Of a stretch of 64,000 bases of DNA, positions 11,945 through 20,752 are shown in pieces. Location: positions 5,208,884 to 5,272,883 of the forward strand of contig NW_024037067.1 of NCBI RefSeq assembly GCF_015706575.1, given 5' to 3'. Below the pieces are notes generated by a model. That model made no database searches. It was not told where the DNA came from and saw only the letters and a list, made by a program, of their open reading frames with translations. How positions within the stretch are numbered: the first letter of the stretch is position 1; every line of letters starts with the position of its first letter. A program made the position numbers and the translations under genes. This DNA is from Patiria miniata. Lineage: Eukaryota; Echinodermata; Asteroidea; Valvatida; Asterinidae.

Positions 11945-12508
11945 TAGCTGGAGTTACCCAGCCCTGAGTTTTATCATTGGGTTGTCATCTGACAACCCAA
12001 TGATAAAACTCAGGGCTGGGTAACTCTAGCCCCATAAATGTGGCCTATTTACTGGACTGCCTCCGTAAACATAGGCCACACATCCACATGTACAAAAATC
12101 GTGTCGACGGAGCCAAATTTTGATTTTCACATTTAGGCTTAGTTTGTAGGGTTTTTTTGCTTTAGAAGCATACTCACCCTCTTTACAGGCTAATCAGAAA
12201 GTGCTGCCTTTTTCAGATGTCTAATTTTTGTGAAATTTCATGTTGAAATTTTGATACGCAAACGTGTAAAAATGAATCTGGAAATTTCACGAAAAATATA
12301 CATCTGAAAAAGGCAGCACTTTCTGATTAGCCTATAAAGAGGGTGAGTATGCTTCTAAAGCAAAAAAACCCTACAAACTAAGCCTAAATGTGAAAATCAA
12401 AATTTGGCTCCGTCGACACGATTTTTGTACATGTGGATGTGTGGCCTATGTTTACGGAGGCAGTCCAGTAAATAGGCCACATTTATGGGGCTAGGGTAAC
12501 TCCAGCTA
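11945..12508. mobile_element. Compound fold-back element with 9-bp TSD
   Basis: A 564-bp element with ends TAGCTGGAGTTACCC/GGGTAACTCCAGCTA and an exact 9-bp duplication GGTTAGGCC (11936-11944, 12509-12517). It contains two hairpins. The smaller (11951-12026) has arms of about 37 bp. The larger (12026-12494) has almost perfect arms of about 195-214 bp around a short loop. No ORF. The 9-bp duplication suggests a Mutator-like or fold-back transposon. Confidence 0.82.
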
Positions 12509-12599
12509 GGTTAGGCCTACATGTAATTTCATTTTCAATGAAAATTTCTATACATTAAAATCATTCATCATATCACCTTTGATTTGAACTTGAGTTGAA

Positions 12600-13130
12600 G
12601 CTTTCCCATCATCATCATCATCATCGACCTCGAGGGATGATGTTTTCAATCCACCCCATCATTGGTGTTTTTCCACAAACCACAACCTTACACATTAGTG
12701 CCAGCAGAAGAATGTAAACATAGGGGGCGAGCAAAGCTTATTCATCTCACACTCGCAGTCGCCATGTTTACGTTTGCACGTTCGCCGCGTAGAGGTACAG
12801 GTTTGACCGCATGCGACAAGCATGTGACTTGCTTTGCACCTGTTCTTGAAACCATGGCTTCGTTTACCGTCCGGCTTTATCTCCGACTTCTGAAACCCTG
12901 TGAAGAAAACAAAAATCAAATTAATTTAACTTGTGGCCTCATATCATACGAAAGAATGTTTCTGATGCAGAATATAGGGCTTACACCAAAATGTAGCTGT
13001 AGTACTTGAAATCGGGGCCTAGAATCTCCTGAAAACAAGTACGAAACGAAGCCGAAATTTCGAAAAAGTCCCTGGACTCCGCGCGGTATCTCTAGAGAGG
13101 GCGCCCCGACGTACCGACCTGGTTGGTAAA
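12600..13130. other. CpG-containing stretch upstream of the LRRC14-like gene
   Basis: Locally richer in CG dinucleotides than its surroundings (about 12720-12880 and 13080-13130), with no recognised gene. It could hold the promoter or a non-coding first exon of the LRRC14-like gene, whose 5' UTR appears to be spliced at 14442. A short (CAT)n run lies at about 12607-12624. Confidence 0.3.
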
Positions 13131-13140
13131 AAATAAACGC

Positions 13141-13516
13141 AGTGGCTATTGTTACGGCAGCCGTAACGCATTTCCTATCGTTACGGTAGACTGCAACCTG
13201 GCAACTTTTATAAAAAAAACATGACAAGAAAATATAAAATTAGAAGGAAAAAAGTGAATTTGAACTTTATGAAATTCGGACTTTATTTCCCTTTTAAAAA
13301 AAATCCTCCAAAGCCTCAGGTTAGAAAAGGAAAAAAATTCGAGTGCAAAACTGAGATTCGAACCCGCAACCTCACGGTGCAAAATCCTACCCCCTATCGG
13401 CTGAGCTGGCGCACTGCTCGATAAAACGTGGGGAAACAAATAATTATATACCTGCGTGCGTATCAAAAAAATATCGTAGAGGGCGCTAAACAACGAGTGC
13501 CGTAACGATAGCCACT
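13141..13516 (-). mobile_element. MITE-like element enclosing a tRNA-like segment
   Basis: Terminal inverted repeats of 19 bp (13141-13159 and 13498-13516, one mismatch) contain GGCTATTGTTACGG and its complement. On the minus strand, between about 13431 and 13360, lies a tRNA-like block with an A-box-like CAGCTCAGCCGA and B-box GGGTTCGAATCT. Either a SINE inserted in the MITE or the MITE captured a tRNA-derived unit. No TSD is evident. Confidence 0.6.
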
Positions 13517-13566
13517 TCGAAAAATAAAAGGTAGGCCAACATTTATTTTTTCCCGGTAAATATCGA

Positions 13567-13839
13567 AGAAAAAAATGTTGCAACCTGACGTCACTTCAGC
13601 GGTTGTGTACACAAAGTCTATGGAGAGTCAAGAACATTTTTTAAGTAGGCCTATTTCCTAACAAAATTGGAAACGTTTCTCAGTCCCAAATTCATGTAGG
13701 CCTACATATGGCCTGCCCTACAGACAAAAATGACAGAATGTATCAATTTTCATGAATTTTGTATTGACTGACCTTGAGATGATAGGCCCCTAGGCTATGT
13801 AAAAAAAAAAAGCAGTGTCAGGTTGCAACATTCTTTCCC
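13567..13839 (-). mobile_element. MITE with GTTGCAACCTG ends, copy 1
   Basis: Inverted ends ATGTTGCAACCTGA/TCAGGTTGCAACAT. The interior (TCTATGGAGAGTCAAGAA) matches the reverse complement of the interior of the element at 22557-22757, so the two are inverted copies of one family. Exact limits are uncertain to a few bases. Confidence 0.65.
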
Positions 13840-14441
13840 GTGATGTTTCCTTGTCAACTATAAATACTAGTCGGAAATCCTACACTTCACTCAGTGCCTA
13901 GGCCCTTCGGGGAAGACGCAAAATGGCTGTACAACAATTAGTCTGTACTGTCAATTTACAGTTACACGTAATATTTCCAATAACAAATTTAAGTTGCGTT
14001 GAAAAGCAAATAAATAGAAGACCAATCAAAGAAAAAGCTTTTCAAGATTTTCTATGAACTTTGTTCAAATAAGGTCCATGCGTATGACATCATCAGTCTT
14101 ATATCATGTATATGGAGATGCTCAACTTTTAACCTAACTGAGGTCAAATCTCGCATATAAGTTTACGGCTGTGCATATATACCCTCTATTTGTTGAAATT
14201 TGTTGTTTTATTTTATTGTAATCTTTTACGAGGATCGGCTAGTCCATTTCAGTTAAAAACAGCTTTCTAACTAATCTAAGTCAAGTGAAAGCTGACGCCA
14301 ATTTGAACCAGCGTTGTATCCTCCAAGTTTGGTTCTATAATGAGCCTTGTCAGACATTGGTGTTTATAATCTATTGATGATCAATAATGCATTACTGATG
14401 ATCAATAATGAATTTAGTGAACTGTTGATTTTTTTTCTCAC

Positions 14442-14520
14442 AGAAAATGTACTGAGAAGTTGGCCCACAATGTAGCACATTCCGTGTGGTCGCACACACG
14501 CCTTCACATTCACAACAATC
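14442..14520 (+). promoter_or_regulatory. Probable 3' splice site and 5' UTR of the LRRC14-like gene
   Basis: TTTTTTTCTCACAG just before 14443 is a good acceptor. The following bases hold an in-frame TAG (14473-14475) before the ATG at 14521. This suggests a spliced 5' UTR with its first exon further upstream, not identified. Confidence 0.45.
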
Positions 14521-14935
14521 ATGTTCAACTTTGACATACTCTACGGTGCCAGCACGGCAGCTACTAGGATGTTTGGGCCCCGCGATGGCGTCCCTTCGCT
14601 CCTGGATCGCTGCGCAAGCTTCATAGTCACTTCCTGGCACGTCACGCGGGCCTCACTGAACGTCCTACCCCACGACCTGTACGAAGTGCTCCTGGGCGAG
14701 GCCTGCCAGGCCCTGCTGTCCTACAGGTCAGGAACGCCAGGCCTGTTTCTGACGTACATCGTTCAGAGGTGGCCCAGCGTGGTCTTGAAGCCGGGAAGTT
14801 TGATTTGGAGATACAGACTGGACGTGAAAAACAACAAGAAGACTAGCGAGCTGGTCATGCACATTGTGAATGGCATCTGCCAGCCGGAGAGTCAATGCAA
14901 ACTTACAATGGTGGATCTTTCAGATATACCAATGA
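14521..14935 (+). CDS. LRRC14: LRRC14-like coding exon 1
   Basis: Encodes residues 1-138 plus one base. It begins MFNFDILYGASTAATRMFG and contains the LPHDLYEVLL and VQRWPSVVLKPG blocks typical of the LRRC14/PRAME N-terminus. It ends at a strong donor, A|GTGAGT. Confidence 0.83.
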
Positions 14936-17798
14936 GTGAGTTTATTATAGAAATACATGTACTTCAAAGAACCTGTACCCTAACTCCCTAGGCATGTTTG
15001 CTAGGATGTAACCTCAATCCTGCAAAATCCTCCAACTGCCTCCATGTAAAAATAGCATACAGCCTCAATCCTGCAAAATCCTCCGTTAGTTCTTCAATGT
15101 GGTCCTTGGAGGGGTGACCACTGCCTCAATCCTGCAAAATAATCGGGCAATCACTGTAAATACCGATATGTTGAGGCAGAGCCAGTGACATCCTGGAGCA
15201 GTGCGGAGGATTTCAAGTATAGGCCTCAATTTATGCACGGCAGAGCATAAACAACACAAGGTCCGGCCCAAGACCTTGACACAGTGCATCCTCGAAAAAC
15301 AGCATCACACTTTTGCCATGTAGCCTCAATCCTGCAAAATCCTCCATTTTGCAAAGAGGATTTTGGAGGATTTGGGAAGGTTAGGATTAACCCTAACCTT
15401 GCCAGATGCAACACAGTACATAGGGTGTATTGTTGATGTACCCTAACGTGGCGCGGCCCCTAACGTGGCGCACTTTGATGAAGAAAAAAATTCAAATTGA
15501 GTGCATTGTAGGGTGCTTTGGTTCAGTGGTTACGGTGTTCGACTTGTGTGCCGTGGTTCATGGGTTCGAATCTTGACGGGGAACATGGTGCTTGTGCCCT
15601 TGGGCAAGGCACTTTATTACGATTGCCTCTCTCCACCCAGGCGTAGTAAATGGGTACCTGGTAGGAAGAAATTCCTTCAATGCTTGAGCGCCGCAATGGC
15701 AGCCGTGCTAAAGCCAGGGTAATTATAGAGCGCCAGGGAGCGTCACTTCGTGACTGACATGAGCGCTATAAAAGAAGCCATTATTATTATTTATTCAAAA
15801 CATGCATATGTTGAACAAAAGAAATTGACCGACGAGGGTTTTGAACCTACAAGTTATTTGAAAATTGGATTAAAGTTTGGGGTTGGGGTTGGGGGGGGGG
15901 ATTGGATTGTAAATTTCAAGATAAGGACTCTACCAAACTTAACTAAATTCATTTGTGTACTTCACATTTTCATTTTCAATGATAACTTTGCTGCCTTCTG
16001 CTTATTTTATGATCCAAATCCAGATGGCAGCACTTGCCTTATTCTTCTACAAAAGGTCTTCGCGTCACTCAACGGCAGGAGCCTGACTGTTGTTTTGGAC
16101 TTGGCCTTAGACGCTGAAAACTACCACCCGATCAGACGCTTGCTCAGGGACGTGCGACATTGTAAAAATGGCAGCCTGAAGGTGCAGTGTCGCAGGCTGA
16201 CCGTAAACTCCTTGGGGAAGGACAAGCTGTTGAAGGTGACCGGTCTCGTAGAGCCTGATGTAAGTCGAATATAGAGTTTCAGTGGTCTTATATGGGCTAG
16301 TTATGCCCCTAGGCCCTTTGGCTAGGATCCATCCTCAATCCTACAAAATCCTACAAAATCCTCTGCTACTTCTTGCATTTATTCTGTGGAGGGATGACCA
16401 CTGCCTCACTCCTTCAAAATCCTCCACTAATTATTGTAATACAATGAGGAATTGCCAATGATATCCAGAAACAGTGGCGATGATGTCTACTATTATCTAG
16501 GCATAATTTATGCATGGCTTAGCATAATAAACAACACAAGATGCAGCTTAAGACCTTGGAACAGTGCGTACTCCAAAATCAACTGGTACAAAAATAGAAC
16601 AGAGCCTCAATCCTTTAAAATCCCGCCAAAGAGCCTGGTTTATTTTGGAGGATTGAGGAGGTAAGGGTTCTGACCTATTTATACAAACATGGAAATTGTC
16701 GCAACGACTTTGTGGACGGCGCAGCAATGTGGCTTTTGTATTAGGGACCAGTGTAAAGAAATTGGTTGCTTTTTTTGTTGGGATGGTAGTGTTCCAGTGC
16801 ACTATTAGTAATGGGCACTTATTTGGTTCTTGTTTTCAGGCCAAAATGGTTATGTGCTGAGTATAGAGGTGATATCTTGAATATATATGTAGGAAGTGAG
16901 TCTCTAACCATTTCTTTTTTATGTTTCTTTTCTTCAGATCATTGTTGCCTTGAACTTGGACTGGAATAATCTGGAGGAGCAGGGGCTCTCGGCTGTTCTA
17001 CCATCCATGGTCAAGTTCCTGAACCTTCAAGCCTTGAGTTTATCATACAATCTGATCAGCACGATCAAGGACCAGACTGTCGTTCCGATGGCTGCAGAGG
17101 CGTTCTCCAACTTGAAGCATCTACGAAGACTCAGTCTCAGCCATAACGCTCTAACCGGATCTCTCAGGACGCTTCTAGAGTCGCTTCACCAACCCCTGCA
17201 GGCTCTCTACCTTTGCGAGTGCAAGCTGTCCTCCCCGGATCTCTCCTACCTGGCCAACTCGCGCCACGCGAAGACCCTGCAGGAACTGGACCTGGGCTTC
17301 AACAGCCTCAAGCACGAAGCCTTGAGCTTGGAGAAGCTTCTCAACGAGGCAGGGCACACGCTGCAGTACCTCAGCCTGGACAACACCCGTCTGAACCTCA
17401 CCGGTTGCCCGGTCAAGCTCTGGAAACGTCTGAGTCACCGACTCCCTACACTGATCGCCTTGTCGATGCGGGGCAACGATTTCTCCCCCGAGAACCAAGT
17501 GACCATTTTGAAAGACCTGGCCGAGAATGCCCACTCCATGGTGTACATTGGGGTGTGCATGGTGTACGAACCTGTGATTGAGGACGATTTCTTCATGGAC
17601 GAGTGGGACGATGTCAGCAATGATAGGGTGACTCAGTTCTTCGACTTGTACAATGAGTGCAAGGAACAAGAGGAACCAGAGGAACCAACAACAAGCAACA
17701 ACAAGACACGATCAGTCATTGTTCATGATCTTGATGTTATCAACAAGAGAGATGCCTTAATATTCATTCACAATCTTTATGAGGAGCAAAGTCCTTGA
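14521..17798 (+). CDS. LRRC14: LRRC14/PRAME-family leucine-rich repeat protein
   Basis: Three coding exons, 14521-14935, 16024-16259 and 16938-17798, encode 503 aa. Human LRRC14 is 493 aa. The donors are GTGAGT and GTAAGT, and the phases join exactly. The N-terminus has the family block LPHDLYEVLLGEACQALLSY. Exon 2 carries LDLALDAENYHPIRRLLRD, matching the VDLRVNRASYAFLREAL region of LRRC14. Exon 3 holds leucine-rich repeats with LxxLxLxxN cores near residues 247, 279, 304, 331, 359 and 389, and ends in an acidic tail. In vertebrates LRRC14 binds IKK and restrains NF-kB signalling, and the related PRAME proteins are substrate receptors of Cullin-2 ligases. The role here is inferred from homology. 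The start is fixed by an upstream in-frame TAG. It is convergent with DNAL4. Confidence 0.85.
14985..15405. repeat. CCTCAATCCTGCAAAATCCTCC repeat, copy 1 (LRRC14-like intron 1)
   Basis: A block beginning about 50 bp after the donor. It contains four direct copies of CCTCAATCCTGCAAAA plus the inverted word GGAGGATTTTGGAGG near its right end. A second, colinear copy lies in intron 2 (about 16300-16670). Confidence 0.72.
15516..15792 (+). repeat. tRNA-derived SINE
   Basis: A-box-like GGTTCAGTGGT and B-box GGGTTCGAATC (15562-15572), then a tRNA-unrelated body with TGCCCTTGGGCAAGGCACTT, and an ATT-repeat 3' tail. It shares the head and the ACGGGGAACATGGTGCTTGTG segment with the element at 20025-20436, and lies in LRRC14-like intron 1. 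Confidence 0.8.
16024..16259 (+). CDS. LRRC14: LRRC14-like coding exon 2
   Basis: Follows acceptor CCAAATCCAG and completes the codon left by exon 1. It encodes residues 139-217, with LDLALDAENY and CRRLTVNSLG, and ends on a codon boundary at donor GTAAGT. The acceptor is only moderate, so the first few residues are less certain. Confidence 0.76.
16300..16670. repeat. CCTCAATCC repeat, copy 2 (LRRC14-like intron 2)
   Basis: Colinear with the block in intron 1: a CTAGG start, CCTCAATCCTACAAAATCC, GGGATGACCACTGCCTCA, ATAATTTATGCATGGC, ACAACACAAG, AAGACCTTG, then TTTTGGAGGATTGAGGAGG. It starts about 40 bp after the exon 2 donor. Confidence 0.72.
16938..17798 (+). CDS. LRRC14: LRRC14-like coding exon 3 (LRR domain)
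   Basis: Follows acceptor TTTTCTTCAG and encodes residues 218-503 with at least six LRR cores (LNLDWN, LSLSYN, LSLSHN, LDLGFN, LSLDNT, LSMRGN) and stop TGA at 17796-17798. An antisense ORF over the same stretch is a codon-bias shadow. Confidence 0.88.
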   Translation: MIVALNLDWNNLEEQGLSAVLPSMVKFLNLQALSLSYNLISTIKDQTVVPMAAEAFSNLKHLRRLSLSHNALTGSLRTLLESLHQPLQALYLCECKLSSPDLSYLANSRHAKTLQELDLGFNSLKHEALSLEKLLNEAGHTLQYLSLDNTRLNLTGCPVKLWKRLSHRLPTLIALSMRGNDFSPENQVTILKDLAENAHSMVYIGVCMVYEPVIEDDFFMDEWDDVSNDRVTQFFDLYNECKEQEEPEEPTTSNNKTRSVIVHDLDVINKRDALIFIHNLYEEQSP

Positions 17799-17860
17799 AA
17801 CAATTCGTGCTTTTGACATTTTGTTTGTCTTAATTACCCCCTTCAATTTTATTTTGTGAA

Positions 17861-17866
17861 AATAAA
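17861..17866 (+). terminator. AATAAA polyadenylation signal of the LRRC14-like gene
   Basis: The first AATAAA after the stop, 63 bp downstream. Confidence 0.65.
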
Positions 17867-17879
17867 TCTGTTTGAAAGT

Positions 17880-20480
17880 TTAACTTTTTTATTATTTATG
17901 TATGTTAAAGCAAACTTTTACAAAATCCAGACATCAAGAATTTAAAGTAATTATTTTGTCAAGGGCACTTGATTTTACCTTCCTGTTGGTGATTTCAACC
18001 CAAAATCTATACTGACAAGCGAGCATGTCTTTCCGTCTGTATCGCTGTCTGTTCGGCTATGCATTTGGCCGTGTGATCACCTAGAGTTGAAACTTCCGTC
18101 ACACTGATCATGTACAGATTTGCTCGCAGAAAAGGGTGTGCGCACATCTCGTGGTTACAAGATGTTTCCATTTCCTCCCGAATGACCTTTGACCTGTACT
18201 TCTTCATTGAGATGCCAAACTGGCTTATTATTTCATCCCCTTTTATTTTGATTAGATTAAGACATTGCTTTATAAAGAAAAGCTGCTGTTTTCTCACTTA
18301 TCAATAAGCAAAAAACTTGCTTTATAGGGTTGATAATTACATGAACAATCTGATGGCACTCCTGCTAAGCGCAGAAACTGTCATGCAGCACTTTGGAATT
18401 GGGCCCTGCTTAGCCGATATTTTGCAAGATGGATCTGACGAACACATGGTGTCCTCTACTTCTAGAAATTTGTGGGATTTTATAATTAATTGACATTTTC
18501 TTTTTACAGATAAATACACAAATAGACCAGGATTTTACTTATTTTTTAGTTCATTCCCTGGACAGGATTTTAATTTCTTATCACAGATAAATGGGACAGA
18601 ACCATGTTATTTAAAACATGTTAAGTTATGCAAGAAAAAAACAAAAGCTCCTTGGGTTGATCTCCTGCAAAGATTGCAAAAACAAAAAGAAAGAAAGCAA
18701 ATTTGCATTATTCTTTGTTAAAATGACGATTGTTGCATGCGTTTTTGATACCATTGTGGTTGACATATACATGTAGTAAGTAATAGCAACTAATAAAAGT
18801 CTGATATTCCATTCATGCAGTCATGTGATGGTAAAAATGATACAATAATGAGCACAATTATTCTTGAGATTTCTTTTTTGTTACTCTCAAAATATAATGG
18901 GAAAAACATATGTATAAACAGCACAGCATTTAATAAAACAAACAAAAAGATCGTCTCCAAAGCAACACTCCTCTGTTAATCCCTTAAACATTTTAAGAAA
19001 ATATGTACAAACAAATGTAAAAAAAATGATCAAAATTCTGTACACAATATAATCTGTTTTGTGAGGAAGATCAATTGGAGTATACATTGTAGTTTGGTCA
19101 GTTGTACTATTCTAAATCACACGTTCTATCATCCTAAACGCCAAGTACATATAAGTTTTGAACTAAGCTTGTAGAAGATGCAGCTTAAATGTGCATATCA
19201 AAATTAAGCCCCCCCCCCCCCTTCCCACTGAATAATGTCAGACAGTACTGAAATAGCCGAACACCTTTATACAGACAAACATTTTGGCAAACAATACTAG
19301 ACATTACAAGAAAGCACTACATGGGATTAAAAAAAAGCTCAGTAGGAATGCGATCTGCTTTGTTTTGGAACAATAAAGCTTCACAAGATTTGAAGTACAA
19401 GTGCTAGACACAGTACGTACAGGGGGCTTAGCCTAAAAACGCCCGTTTCTGGTGGTCGGTCCTCAATGTGAAATAATGACTCCAAACTGTTTTATCACCT
19501 TACATTTCATGAAAATAAATGATTTGAATTCATATTGGGAAGGGGGAAGGAATTTCATCTCGTACTCCCAAGGCATGGTTAGTTTGAGCTATCCTGAATT
19601 TAACAATATGTTGAAAAACTCGTCACATTTTCGAGCAAAGATGAAATATCAAGGCCCCCATCAAAACCAGGTGAAGTATTTTGGAATATTTGTCATGGCA
19701 CATGTAAAGAGATTATAGATGTATTCTTTTTTTCTCTGTATACATGTATCTTTAAAGTAATCACTAACAATTTTACATTAAGTGAAAGTTTATGAATTTT
19801 TTTAAAAGATATACAAGAAATCCAAGGAGTTAAATTATTCAGATATCAACTTTGCGAATCCGAGTTCCTGCCGCCTCCAATTAACACTGGAAATATCACG
19901 TGTATAAAAATGGAACTTTTGCGCCAGTTAACCACTCGTCCAAGCAACACCAAATGCTTTGATTTGCAAGCGATAACCTTTCATTCTCCAAGTTGACAAA
20001 ACATTTCTGGGGGGGGGGGGGGCTGTGGTCCAATGGTTACGGTTCCAATGTTCGACTTGTGTGCCGCGGTACACGGGTTCAAATCCTGACGGGGAACATG
20101 GTGCTTGTGCTCTTGAGCAAGTCACTTTACCACTATTGCTTCGTCCTTCGGATGGGACATAAAGCCGTAGGTCCCGTGTGTTGTGTACTGCACGTTAAAG
20201 AACCCAGTAACACTAATCACTAAGAGAAGGGGTTTGCCCCGGTATTTCTGGCAGTGGCTGCAATATGTGCCACAGCACCTTGTAAACCATTATAAAAGTG
20301 CTACATAATGGGTCTCATACTTCTCATAAACTTCACTTACCTGTCTTTAAAAGTAGACATATTTTTCAGCGCCTTGAGTACCTAATTGTTGGTAGATCAG
20401 TGCGTTTATAAGACTCTGGTATTATTATTATTATAGGGCCTACATCCCAACTGGCGTACATGCACCCAAAAACCAACAAC
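17880..20480. other. Convergent intergenic region LRRC14-like / DNAL4
   Basis: 2.6 kb between two genes ending toward each other. Apart from the SINE at 20025-20436 and a C-run at 19209-19220, I see only AT-rich unique sequence and no supported gene. Confidence 0.6.
20025..20436 (+). repeat. tRNA-derived SINE, full length
   Basis: The head is preceded by a G-run. The B-box GGGTTCAAATCC (20075-20086) is followed by ACGGGGAACATGGTGCTTGTG and a 300-bp body including AAGTGCTACATAATGGGTCTC, and it ends in ATTATTATTATTAT. About 100 bp of the 3' body recurs at 48046-48175. Confidence 0.8.
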
Positions 20481-20514
20481 AACAATTGTAACAATCAACA
20501 GACAGTTTACCAAT

Positions 20515-20520
20515 TTTATT
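20515..20520 (-). terminator. Polyadenylation signal of DNAL4
   Basis: TTTATT on the plus strand reads AATAAA on the minus strand, about 68 nt after the DNAL4 stop. Confidence 0.6.
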
Positions 20521-20587
20521 TAATTAATAAATATGAACACACTGTCTCGCTACGTTTTGACAAACACGTACAATGAATACCGAGTAG

Positions 20588-20752
20588 TTATGAGCACTTC
20601 CACACAGTCACTGCCATATTGCCGCCGAAGAATAAATAGAGGATGTTTCTGGTTTCGTGGGTGATTTCGAAGCCGTAGCCTTCCCCGACGATGGCGTGCC
20701 AGGAAGACCCAAACTTCTTGTCCATCGCTTCCTTGATCATTTTGGCGGCCGT
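20588..20752 (-). CDS. DNAL4: DNAL4 coding exon 3
   Basis: 54 codons plus TAA (20590-20588). Acceptor TTTCGCAG. It contains the FGSSWH motif and the beta strands of the light-chain fold, and ends VWKCS. Confidence 0.96.
   Translation of the reverse strand, partial: TAAKMIKEAMDKKFGSSWHAIVGEGYGFEITHETRNILYLFFGGNMAVTVWKCS

Noticed and set aside
12852..13009. ORF beginning MASFTVRLYLRLLKPC with a good start context
   Set aside because: No family resemblance, no visible splice continuation and no stop-bounded conserved region; a chance ORF in a CpG-containing stretch is as likely.
17175..17669. Antisense 164-aa ORF over the LRR exon
   Set aside because: A codon-bias shadow of the LRRC14-like exon 3; the sense frame has clear homology.
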